In this document: piece by piece, positions 25,963-33,224 of the stretch
Numbering within the stretch: position 1 is the stretch's first letter
Layout of the letters: each line of letters begins with the position of its first letter
Origin: CAYMWF01 sp964394085 [NCBI: uncultured Gemmatimonadota bacterium]
GTDB lineage: Bacteria; GCA-2686955; CAYMWF01
DNA: 64,000 nt
NCBI GenBank assembly: GCA_964394085.1
Contig: CAYMWF010000026.1
Location: 8,412 to 72,411 of the forward strand
Direction of reading: 5' to 3'
Notes under the pieces: model-generated
The model's database searches: none
What the model saw: only the letters and a program-made list of their open reading frames with translations
What the model was told of the DNA's origin: nothing
Made by a program: the position numbers and the translations under genes

Positions 25963-26153
25963 GAAATCGCCCCTCCGAACTCCCGGCGATCGAAACCGAT
26001 GCTCGAACTCGCGACGATCAGAGTCGCCCCTCCGAGCTCCCGGCGATCGAAACCGATGCTCGAACTCGCGACGATCAGAGTCGCCCCTCCGAGCTCCCGG
26101 CGATCGAAACCGATGCTCGAACTCGCGACGATCAGAGTCGCCCCTCCGAACTC
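25963..26153. repeat. 57-bp tandem repeat array (3.3 units)
   Basis: Units start at 25963, 26020, 26077 and 26134 (partial). The second and third are identical over 57 bp, and the first differs in a few bases. The 57-bp length keeps one frame open on the plus strand, but that frame has no ribosome site or domain and is not called as a gene. Confidence 0.85.
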
Positions 26154-26182
26154 TTACAGACTGGAACTCGAATAGAACGGGC

Positions 26183-26223
26183 GTAAATAAACAGGGGCGG
26201 ACCCGAAGGCCCGCCCGGTGTTT
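26183..26223 (-). terminator. Rho-independent terminator of the ABC exporter operon
   Basis: On the minus strand, GGGCGGGCC-TTCG-GGTCCGCCC forms a 9-bp stem (one G-T pair) with a UUCG tetraloop, extended by AAACA/TGTTT and followed by TTTATTTA. It begins at the stop codon of the permease gene. Confidence 0.88.
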
Positions 26224-27028
26224 ATCCAGTCCTTTTCAGTTTGCCGTTTCTTTTCGCCCAGCTTTCGGCGAAAAGGAAGACGGCGAGGCCTGCAGGTATG
26301 AGGAACGCTCCCGTCACGGCCAGGCCGGCCAGCGTCGGCCATATGTCTGTCAACCCGGCGCCGTGCAGCATGGTTTCTCTTATCGCCCGCAGGGTGTATG
26401 TGGCGGGCGAGAGGAACGAGAAAGGCTGGACCCAGGCCGGAAGCACCTCTATCTCGTAATAGACTCCCGACACGAGCAGTATCAGCGACTGGATTATGTG
26501 CGTGCCCTGGCTGCCTTTTTCAGGCGACATGAGCGGCAGCACGGCCGCTATCAGCCCGAGACCGATGAACGAGAACGATGACACCACCAGCGCAAATACG
26601 GCGGCCGGTATATTGGCCGCTGCGAGGTCCAGGTCGAGAAAGAGCGCCAGCAGAACCACGATCACCACCGACCGCAGCACCCCGTAGAGCGCCGCGAACA
26701 TGCATGTGCCCAGCATGTGCGTCAACCTGCTGACAGGCGCCATGAAGGTGTACTCTATGGTTCCTTCCCACCGCTCCCACGAGATCGACTCGGCGACTTC
26801 GTGAAACAGGAGCGACAGGTATCCCCAGAGGAGCGCGCCCACAACGAGATAGAGCACGCTCTCACGTCCATGCGACACTCCGATAAGACCTATGGTTAGA
26901 GCGTTGACGGCCGAGTAGACCAGGAACACGATTTCCCACCCGATGTAACGCCGGGTAAGGGTGAAGTTGCGCTCGACGAACGCCCACCCGACCGTAATCT
27001 CTCTGATTAAGCCGGTTCTAGCCCGCAT
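26222..27028 (-). CDS. ABC-2 type transporter permease
   Basis: The ATG at 27028 has GAAGGAAG upstream; an earlier ATG at 27067 has no usable spacing. The 268-aa protein has six membrane segments and the ABC-2 signatures F-V-E-R-N-F-T-L-T-R-R-Y near the start, W-E-G-T-I-E-Y-T-F-M-A-P-V-S-R in the coupling region, and the late V-S-G-V-Y-Y-E-I-E-V-L-P-A-W-V-Q-P-F-S segment. Such permeases pair with one ATPase to export drugs, lipids or polysaccharide. The ATPase is the gene just upstream. The substrate is unknown, although the attenuator ahead of the operon suggests inducible export of a translation inhibitor. Confidence 0.88.
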   Translation of the reverse strand: MRARTGLIREITVGWAFVERNFTLTRRYIGWEIVFLVYSAVNALTIGLIGVSHGRESVLYLVVGALLWGYLSLLFHEVAESISWERWEGTIEYTFMAPVSRLTHMLGTCMFAALYGVLRSVVIVVLLALFLDLDLAAANIPAAVFALVVSSFSFIGLGLIAAVLPLMSPEKGSQGTHIIQSLILLVSGVYYEIEVLPAWVQPFSFLSPATYTLRAIRETMLHGAGLTDIWPTLAGLAVTGAFLIPAGLAVFLFAESWAKRNGKLKRTG

Positions 27029-27124
27029 TTTATATCTTCCTTCCCTGGCGGGACCGATTGCCCGCATCCTTTGATCCCCGTCCGGCTCCCGCGCCGTGCG
27101 CCCGGAGCCGGCGGGTTATTCGGG

Positions 27125-27994
27125 TTAATTTTCTTCTTTTTCTTCGAGTTTCTCACCGGTCAGCTCGAAGAACACGTCTTCGAGGGTTCCGCTTCCGCCG
27201 GGAAGCTTCGCTTTGAGCCGCTCCGGCGTGTCCGATGCGACGAACGCACCGTCATTCATGATGGCCACCCGGTCGCACAGCCGGTCCGCCTCTTCCATGT
27301 CATGGGAAGTGAGGAGGATCGTCACCTCGGTTCTGCTCCGCAGATCGGTAAGGAACTCCTGCACTCTCCTCTTCGACACGGGATCGAGGCCTGTCGTCGG
27401 CTCGTCCATCAGTATCAGCTTCGGTGTCGTGAGAAACGCTCTCGCGATGGCCACCTTCTGCTGCATGCCGCGCGAGCACTTGTCCATCGGCCTGGTGAAC
27501 GACTTCTCGGGGAACCCAAGCTTTTCAAGGATTTCCCAGGCCCGATTCCTGGCCGCGGCGGCGCTCAACCCGTAAAGGCGGGCGCTGTAGCGAAGGTTCT
27601 CGTAGGGCGACAGCGTCTTGAAGAACGCGGCATCCACCGAGACTCTGCTGATGAGCCACCGCACGACGGCCTTGTCGCGGATGACATCCCGACCGAAAAC
27701 TCTTACCTGGCCTTCATCGGGAATCAGCAGCGTCGAAATCATCCTTACCAGGGTGGATTTTCCGCATCCGTTCGGCCCGAGTATCCCGAAGACTTCACCT
27801 CGGGTCACCTGGAGCGACACGGTCTTGACCGCAGCCTTGCGCGATCCGTTTTTACCGAAAATCCGGTTGAACAGATCCGCAGCGCTCTTCCGGCCGTTCC
27901 CGTTTCCTCCGGTCAGCCGTCCGTTACCTTCGCCGTCCCTCTCGCGACCGACGTGGAAATACTTCGAAACATGGTCGCAATATACCGCTTTCAT
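27125..27994 (-). CDS. ABC transporter ATP-binding protein
   Basis: A longer frame exists, but GGGAG seven bases before the ATG at 27994 fixes the start. The 289-aa protein has Walker A G-P-N-G-C-G-K-S-T, a Q-loop-equivalent S-R-V-S-V-D-A-A-F-F, signature motif C-S-R-G-M-Q-Q-K, Walker B L-I-L-M-D-E-P and H-loop L-T-S-H-D. The region between the first strand and Walker A carries an uncommon Gly/Asn/Arg-rich insert (residues ~16-50). It resembles DrrA/CcmA-like drug-exporter ATPases. The signature reads C-S-R-G-M instead of L-S-G-G-M, a moderate deviation. It is translated from a message that begins with a leader ORF and two hairpins. Confidence 0.92.
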   Translation of the reverse strand: MKAVYCDHVSKYFHVGRERDGEGNGRLTGGNGNGRKSAADLFNRIFGKNGSRKAAVKTVSLQVTRGEVFGILGPNGCGKSTLVRMISTLLIPDEGQVRVFGRDVIRDKAVVRWLISRVSVDAAFFKTLSPYENLRYSARLYGLSAAAARNRAWEILEKLGFPEKSFTRPMDKCSRGMQQKVAIARAFLTTPKLILMDEPTTGLDPVSKRRVQEFLTDLRSRTEVTILLTSHDMEEADRLCDRVAIMNDGAFVASDTPERLKAKLPGGSGTLEDVFFELTGEKLEEKEEN

Positions 27995-28065
27995 GACATC
28001 GCTCCCGCCCTTCAGGGCTTTCCATTTTTTCGACCTGTTTATCCCGCGGCGGCTCCCCAATTGAA

Positions 28066-28090
28066 AACGGCCGCACTTACCGCGGCCGTT
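28066..28090 (-). terminator. second hairpin in the ABC operon leader
   Basis: Minus strand AACGGCCGC and GCGGCCGTT form a perfect 9-bp stem around a 7-base loop, followed only by TTC. It lies 12 bp downstream of the main terminator. It may be a backup terminator or an RNA-stability or ribosome-access element. Confidence 0.6.
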
Positions 28091-28101
28091 CCGGTCGATA
28101 A

Positions 28102-28133
28102 TGAAAAAAGGCCGCGGGTTGATGCCCACGGCC
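28102..28133 (-). terminator. attenuator terminator upstream of the ABC exporter
   Basis: Minus strand GGCCGTGGG, a six-base loop and CCCGCGGCC form a 9-bp stem with one G-T pair, followed directly by TTTTTT. The 5' arm (28124-28134) can instead pair with 28159-28169, at the end of the leader ORF: ten of eleven positions match, including one wobble. That would dissolve the terminator. Its place between a promoter with a leader ORF and the first gene of the operon marks it as an attenuator. Confidence 0.8.
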
Positions 28134-28161
28134 TCTCGTATTTTCAGTGTTTCAGGTCAGG

Positions 28162-28248
28162 CTATGGGCGCACTCCTCCCGTGTAGAGTACGAAAGGGAT
28201 ACCGTTCATGAGGCGTCCCCTCCATGTGATTGCGGATTTCTGTTTCAT
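28162..28248 (-). CDS. 28-codon leader peptide of the ABC exporter operon
   Basis: An ATG at 28248 has AAGGAG (28259-28264) ten bases upstream and lies about 30 nt from a predicted transcription start. The peptide starts M-K-Q-K-S-A-I-T-W, has R-G-R at residues 10-12 and ends Y-T-G-G-V-R-P. R-x-R is the arrest motif known from macrolide-sensing erm leader peptides. The stop codon sits inside the antiterminator arm, so a ribosome that finishes translation would favour the terminator, while one stalled near codons 10-12 would leave the arm free. A small functional peptide (for example an exported one) is the alternative reading. Confidence 0.7.
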   Translation of the reverse strand: MKQKSAITWRGRLMNGIPFVLYTGGVRP

Positions 28249-28283
28249 CTAGTCAGTGCTCCTTTGCCGTTGACCTTGCTTAT

Positions 28284-28312
28284 AGAATATCGGACGGCGG
28301 CGAAAATGTCAA
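28284..28312 (-). promoter_or_regulatory. sigma-70 promoter of the leader ORF and ABC exporter
   Basis: Minus strand TTGACA (28307-28312), a 17-base spacer and TATTCT (28284-28289). The -35 is perfect and the -10 matches five of six positions. Transcription would start near 28277, about 28 nt before the leader ORF. Confidence 0.8.
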
Positions 28313-28565
28313 CAGCGAATTCTTTTTTTCGACCGGATTCTCTTACTGTTTACAGCTTCGCGCGTCGTTTGTTCGAATCCACCGGGAATCCGGGCTCCCG
28401 TCCCATCCGCACTCCAGGCTGAATAGTAGTCAGATTCAGCCGGCGTTCGGAAACATGCCGGATTCAGTGCACCGCCCGCCCCCCCCGGCTCTGCACATAC
28501 CTCAAAGCTGCGGATTGCGGTTTACAGGCGGACCGTCCGCGCCGGTTTTTCTCTCGAAAACCCGG
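28313..28565. other. intergenic region with no visible feature
   Basis: The stretch contains a poly-T run at 28322-28329 and GC-rich sequence with no supported gene or clear hairpin, between the ABC promoter and the stop of the next gene. Confidence 0.4.
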
Positions 28566-30752
28566 TCAATAGGCCAACAGCTGAACATTGTCGATACCGA
28601 TTCCGTCGTTGCTCCAGGGATTGTTGTCCCTCTGATTCCACCGTATCATGTATGTCGAGGTGAAGGGTGCTGTGCTGTAGTAATTTTGAAGATTGATCAG
28701 CTCTCCCCTCCAGGTGGAACCTGTATTCTCGTAAGTCAATATTCTTTCCCAGGTGGACCCATCCCCGGAAACTTCTACGAAATCATCGTTATAGTTGAGT
28801 TCGTCTCCGTATGTATTGTAGTAGAAGGACAACATGCATCTCGAGTCTTCATCGAAATGCGCCAGGTCGACAGTCAGGGTCAACCGGTTGGTGTTGTAGG
28901 TGTTCGTCGTTACATCCATGAGCCCCATCTGGGCGCCCATATATGCGTCGAAATTGCTGCACTCGACCCTTCCATACTGGGTCGAGGACCAGGTGGTCCA
29001 GTAAGCCGGATCCAGATGAGATTCGAAATCACAGAAAAAACTGAATTGGCCGCTCTCCGGGAGAGAATCCTGCAGTGTCGATACGGAACAAAGATTCCCG
29101 CTGGAATCCAGGACCTCATCCAGCCCGATGTTGATGATATCTCCGGAAGCATTTATGTCTGCCGGAACCGTGATACGGATACAGCCTTTTCTGGGATTTT
29201 CCCTGTCCCACCCCCATTCGGCGGCGGATGCCGGAAGTACATAGTTCGAATCACCCCCGGCCTCGATGAAGCTGATCGAAGGAGCTCCGGTGTGGAGCAT
29301 ATACTCGGGAAACACTATATGTATGAACGCCTCGACATCCTCAGGTTCACCCGAATTATTGAAGGTACCGTCATATTTCAAGTCATCTTCAGTCACAATC
29401 GGACACACATTGTCGACAGCAAAAACCCACGGGCCCGTCAAATCGTTCTCTTTTCCCGTCCAGGTTGCCGGTGCAACCGTAAACTGGACTGCGAGTCCGT
29501 ATGCGAAGGGTGTCAGGTCCGGATCGTAGTTATAATAATCAAAAAGCTCCGAGAGCGTCACTTCCCTGACCATTTCATGCAGTATGCCGGGCTTGAAAGA
29601 GCCGATCTTGATCCATGAGCTGATCTTATCGCTGTTCCGGGCGTAAATGGAGTAAGAATAAGCATCGTCGACAGTACCCCACCGGAGTTTCAGGGTGGTA
29701 GTATTCCAGTCGACTTCATCTGTCTCAAGCTCCAGGTACGGCACATCCTCCAGAGTATCTATAATCCCTTCCGTGACGAAAGGAAAGCTGGTGTTTAAAT
29801 GCCTGCCGCTGAGAGAAGAAGCCGACAAATCGATGATAAAATCTTCTCCGGGCAGAAGCTCACCGTTCGGCAGAATACGTATGGTTACGCCATCTTCCCA
29901 TACCGTCGAAGTTCTGACCTCATCGAGTGTCTTGGCATATTTGATGGTGACGTCGGTCGCTTCATCGCTTCTATCCATGGCTTCGGAGAAAATGCACTTT
30001 ACAGCTTCATCCTTATCGAGGACGGGGTCGTCCTGGAGGTTCGACCAGACGATGACGAGTTTTCCCGTGTCCAGGTCCAGCTTCTCACTCACCGCAACCT
30101 CTTTCCCTTTCATCAAGCTTATCGAACCCACCTTGGTTTCATAATCGGCTATTCCGTCGCCGGTGTAGTCGAAGGGAAGAGCGATCAGATGGATGTTCTT
30201 GGCGGGCAGGCCGCTGAATGTTACCACTCCCTCGGAATTCGTAACTCCTTCAACATCGATTGAGGAGTCGACAATAGGTTCGCCAAGCTCGAGTATAACA
30301 TCGACACCGGCCATCTTTTCGTGGTTTGCCGAACCGTGCAGGGTGACTTTAAGCCCGGCGTCTTTTTCGAACATCACCATCGATTCCGTCTTGGAGACCA
30401 CCCGATCCCCGCCCCAGTCTTCTCCTACCGGGATCACGTAATCCACCCTGGCCACCGACGAGGCGTAACCCTTGAGGGAAAAGGTGATGATCGACTTGCC
30501 CAGCGGCAGATCGGAAATGATATAAGTGCCCATTTCGTTGGTCGTCGCAGTCTTGCCATCGCAATAAACGGTAACATCCTCGAGCGCGGCGCCGGTGGCC
30601 GCATCAGTGACGGTTCCCTGTACAATGCAGGATATCGAGTAATCAGGCGCCCCGGGATTCGTAATCTTGCTGCATCCCGTGTATAAACCAGGCAAAATCA
30701 GTGCACAGATGAAAAAATAGACAAAAAACGGCTTTTTTACTTGAAAGGACAT
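28566..30752 (-). CDS. large lipoprotein with carboxypeptidase-regulatory-like domains
   Basis: GAGGAGG upstream supports the ATG at 30752. The 728-aa product has a lipoprotein signal (F-V-Y-F-F-I-C-A-L-I-L-P, lipobox Y-T-G-C). A CarboxypepD_reg-like domain (G-T-V-T-D-A-A-T-G-A-A-L-E-D-V-T-V) lies at residues ~42-120, a second such sandwich (G-V-T-N-S-E-G-V-V-T-F-S-G) at ~130-220, and Big-like or Fn3-like domains follow (A-V-K-C-I-F-S-E-A-M and a late I-V-F-P-E-Y-M). The last ~150 residues are a MAM/jelly-roll-like sandwich ending D-G-I-G-I-D-N-V-Q-L. This is a surface structural or adhesive protein. It follows the gene at 30838 by 85 bp and may share its transcript. Confidence 0.78.
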   Translation of the reverse strand: MSFQVKKPFFVYFFICALILPGLYTGCSKITNPGAPDYSISCIVQGTVTDAATGAALEDVTVYCDGKTATTNEMGTYIISDLPLGKSIITFSLKGYASSVARVDYVIPVGEDWGGDRVVSKTESMVMFEKDAGLKVTLHGSANHEKMAGVDVILELGEPIVDSSIDVEGVTNSEGVVTFSGLPAKNIHLIALPFDYTGDGIADYETKVGSISLMKGKEVAVSEKLDLDTGKLVIVWSNLQDDPVLDKDEAVKCIFSEAMDRSDEATDVTIKYAKTLDEVRTSTVWEDGVTIRILPNGELLPGEDFIIDLSASSLSGRHLNTSFPFVTEGIIDTLEDVPYLELETDEVDWNTTTLKLRWGTVDDAYSYSIYARNSDKISSWIKIGSFKPGILHEMVREVTLSELFDYYNYDPDLTPFAYGLAVQFTVAPATWTGKENDLTGPWVFAVDNVCPIVTEDDLKYDGTFNNSGEPEDVEAFIHIVFPEYMLHTGAPSISFIEAGGDSNYVLPASAAEWGWDRENPRKGCIRITVPADINASGDIINIGLDEVLDSSGNLCSVSTLQDSLPESGQFSFFCDFESHLDPAYWTTWSSTQYGRVECSNFDAYMGAQMGLMDVTTNTYNTNRLTLTVDLAHFDEDSRCMLSFYYNTYGDELNYNDDFVEVSGDGSTWERILTYENTGSTWRGELINLQNYYSTAPFTSTYMIRWNQRDNNPWSNDGIGIDNVQLLAY

Positions 30753-30837
30753 AAGACACCTCCTCGAAGGACCTCCCGCTGCCTGGGGAAATTATATGTT
30801 GATTCTTTATCCTTATATTGAAAGGAAATAATCCCGT

Positions 30838-32934
30838 TCACGGCGCTACGGTGAATTCAAAATACGACGTGTCCCATATGACCGGATATTTTCCGCAACG
30901 CAGATATAGTGTATAGGGACCCCCCAGAGGCGCGTAATATGGAATATACTCATTTCTTGTCTGGATACCTTCGAAATAAGGACCGAGAGTGAAAACCACA
31001 GGACCCAGCAGCGGATTATTGGGATACGGGGCACCGTTGATGAGATAAAGATCGAACCATGTATCGACTTTAAAAGCTATATTCGCCAAATTTACGAGAC
31101 CGGCATCGAATTCAAGAAAACCTCCCCGGATTCCCACCGGATAATCGCATTCGAGTATGGTCGAGACCGGGGACATGACTGTCAGCTGGACGGGAACATT
31201 CAGCAAAGTATCATTAACCGCATTCGAATTTACCTGCAAAGTATCCGGGTAAGTTGCCGGGTTCAAATCTGCAGCGCTGCAATAAACTTGAACTGTTTCT
31301 TCGGAATCCGGTTCTACTACACCGCTGATCGGGGTAAAGTCGAGCCACGACTCATCCCACTCGAGGTTGAAAACGAGATCACTGTTCCCGATATTTGAAA
31401 TCGAAAGCCGGGTCACAGTATCGAAGTCCACAAAATGCGTGAAATCGAACGATTCCGGATCGATCTCGATAATGGGATTTTGCAGTAATGTATAGAACTC
31501 ATTGACCTGCCTGGACCACCTGATATTGTCGAACCCGTCATCCGCGTTCACCTTCCAGTAGTACGTCTCGAAATTTTCCAAATCCTCCGTAAGCAAATAT
31601 TGACTGGTTTCGATATTCTGGACAGTGTCAGGGGAGCCGAAGTCCGGATCACTATCGATATGAAGTGAGTATTTCAAGTAATCGACCTGGCCGCCGACAT
31701 CCGCATCTTCCCAGTCGAAAAAAACGGGCTTCGAAAAAACCGTATCTTCATTTGCGGGTAAAAGAAGGTCGAAGGATCGAACATCAGGTTCGGTTCGAAG
31801 CGACCATGCATCGAACAGGCCCAGGCCGTATGACATACAGGACCCGGCAATCATGTAACCGTCAGTCGATGTCAGGATTATTCGATTCCCGGTTTCCAGC
31901 GAAGCGCCTCCGTAGGTGGCATCCCATTCCATAACCCCTTCAGACGTGCACTTCAGAACGAAAATATCTGATTGACCCGCCCCAAAAGAGTAGGTCCAGC
32001 CTGAAAGCACAAATCCTTCATCCAGTGTCGGTATAATTGAAAAACCGAAATCATTGTTCCATCCCCCAAAATACTTGTCCCAGACCTCCTGACCGACCGG
32101 GTTGGTTTTAATCAGGTAGAGATCCTGCAAACCGGAACCGTAGGATGTCGTCCAGCCGCAAATCGCATAACCGCCGTCCCGGGTGGCGCAAAGAGAGCGC
32201 CCGCCATCCGATCCGCTGCCCCCGAACTTTCGTTCCCACGTCCTGGAGCCGGAGGTTGTCGTTCGTACAAGCCAGGCATCCTGCCCCCCCGCCGTTCCGT
32301 TCTCGGTGCACCCGGCGAATATGAACCCCCCGTCATGAGACTCAATTAAATCGTAGCCGTAATCTCCTTCTGAACCTCCAAATTCCCTATCCCAGATAAC
32401 AGCACCCACATCATTGGTTTTTATCATCCATGCATCGAGTGAGCCGCTCCCGTAGGAACTGGTCACACCGATGATGACGTAATCGCCGTTATAATTGATC
32501 AGGGCATGACCGGCGTCGTATTCGTTTCCTCCGAACGACTTCGACCAGAGTACTTCTCCGTCGTCGTCTATTTTGAAGATCCAGACGTCGCCATACGGTT
32601 CACCGAAGGAATGCGTATATCCGACCGCAACATACCCGCCATCTTCGGCTTCGATCAGATCATTCGCCGAATCATCCGACCATCCTCCGTAGGTTTTCCG
32701 CCATAATTCATTGCCTTGCGAGTCTGTTCTATAAAGCAGGACGTCCTTGGCGCCCGCACCGAATGATGAAGTATACCCGACGAAAATAAAATCCCCGTTT
32801 TCGGTTTCCACAACCGCAAGGGCTTCATCATTTTCAATTCCACCGTAAGTTCGGCTCCAGTCCAGATCAGGCTTTCCAGCAAGCACAGGGCATGCAACCG
32901 CAATCACTACGAGCAAGGTCAGAATTTTATTCAT
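30838..32934 (-). CDS. secreted beta-propeller repeat protein
   Basis: The start is the ATG at 32934, giving a signal peptide (M-N-K-I-L-T-L-L-V-V-I-A-V-A-C-P-V-L-A); a weak AAAGAGAG site precedes it. The 698-aa protein has about seven ~50-residue repeats of the form W-x-x-x-F/Y-G-G, D-x-x-x-D-G-G-Y-x-x-x-G-x-T-x-S-x-G and G-x-x-D-x-x-L-x-K-T. This is a propeller seen in secreted proteins of uncultured bacteria. A Fn3/TIG-like part and a C-terminal beta-sandwich follow (residues ~430-698). A strong promoter lies just upstream. The function is probably ligand or surface binding; no enzyme residues are seen. Confidence 0.8.
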   Translation of the reverse strand: MNKILTLLVVIAVACPVLAGKPDLDWSRTYGGIENDEALAVVETENGDFIFVGYTSSFGAGAKDVLLYRTDSQGNELWRKTYGGWSDDSANDLIEAEDGGYVAVGYTHSFGEPYGDVWIFKIDDDGEVLWSKSFGGNEYDAGHALINYNGDYVIIGVTSSYGSGSLDAWMIKTNDVGAVIWDREFGGSEGDYGYDLIESHDGGFIFAGCTENGTAGGQDAWLVRTTTSGSRTWERKFGGSGSDGGRSLCATRDGGYAICGWTTSYGSGLQDLYLIKTNPVGQEVWDKYFGGWNNDFGFSIIPTLDEGFVLSGWTYSFGAGQSDIFVLKCTSEGVMEWDATYGGASLETGNRIILTSTDGYMIAGSCMSYGLGLFDAWSLRTEPDVRSFDLLLPANEDTVFSKPVFFDWEDADVGGQVDYLKYSLHIDSDPDFGSPDTVQNIETSQYLLTEDLENFETYYWKVNADDGFDNIRWSRQVNEFYTLLQNPIIEIDPESFDFTHFVDFDTVTRLSISNIGNSDLVFNLEWDESWLDFTPISGVVEPDSEETVQVYCSAADLNPATYPDTLQVNSNAVNDTLLNVPVQLTVMSPVSTILECDYPVGIRGGFLEFDAGLVNLANIAFKVDTWFDLYLINGAPYPNNPLLGPVVFTLGPYFEGIQTRNEYIPYYAPLGGPYTLYLRCGKYPVIWDTSYFEFTVAP

Positions 32935-32965
32935 TCTTTGTCTCTCTTTCGGAGGATGGAAAAAT

Positions 32966-32994
32966 ATCATAAACCCGGCTGCCGGTTTTGTCCA
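32966..32994 (-). promoter_or_regulatory. sigma-70 promoter of the propeller gene
   Basis: Minus strand TGGACA, a 17-base spacer and TATGAT, each box five of six to consensus. The spacer contains an inverted repeat (ACCGGC / GCCGGGT) that could be an operator. Transcription would start near 32959, 25 nt from the gene start. Confidence 0.65.
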
Positions 32995-33072
32995 GGTTTT
33001 ATAGGATAGGGCTTTAACCTCGCCTTATTTTTCTCCTGCAGGCCTATCTGCTGGTTTTTATTATTAGGAAAT

Positions 33073-33101
33073 TTGACAATTTGGAAAGAGCTTGCTAAAC
33101 T
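33073..33101 (+). promoter_or_regulatory. sigma-70 promoter upstream of the small ORF and Ca-binding protein
   Basis: TTGACA (33073-33078), a 17-base spacer and TAAACT (33096-33101). The -35 is perfect; the -10 is four of six. Transcription near 33108 gives a ~117-nt leader ahead of the gene at 33225. Confidence 0.65.
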
Positions 33102-33145
33102 TTTTATGCATTTGGACTGGTCCGTCTAAGAAAGGCGGCAAAAAC

Positions 33146-33208
33146 ATGGAAATCCTCCCTACTATTATTAAACACCAACTGGACGGTTCGTTATTTTTCG
33201 TTCAATGA
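33146..33208 (+). CDS. 20-codon upstream ORF
   Basis: The ATG at 33146 follows AAAGGCGG with 7-9 bases between and reads M-E-I-L-P-T-I-I-K, ending L-F-F-V-Q. It ends 16 bp before the next gene's ATG. A CGGTTC...GAACCG hairpin spans its last codons and reaches the next gene's GGGAGG site, so translating the ORF could open or close that site. It may be a leader peptide, a small protein or chance. Confidence 0.4.
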   Translation: MEILPTIIKHQLDGSLFFVQ

Positions 33209-33224
33209 ACCGGGAGGTCAGATC

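Noticed and set aside
25781-26153. CRISPR array
   Set aside because: The units are contiguous tandem repeats without unique spacers and no cas genes are present.
25909-26175. 88-codon plus-strand frame across the 57-bp repeats
   Set aside because: It exists because the repeat length is a multiple of three; no ribosome site, domain or natural end supports it.
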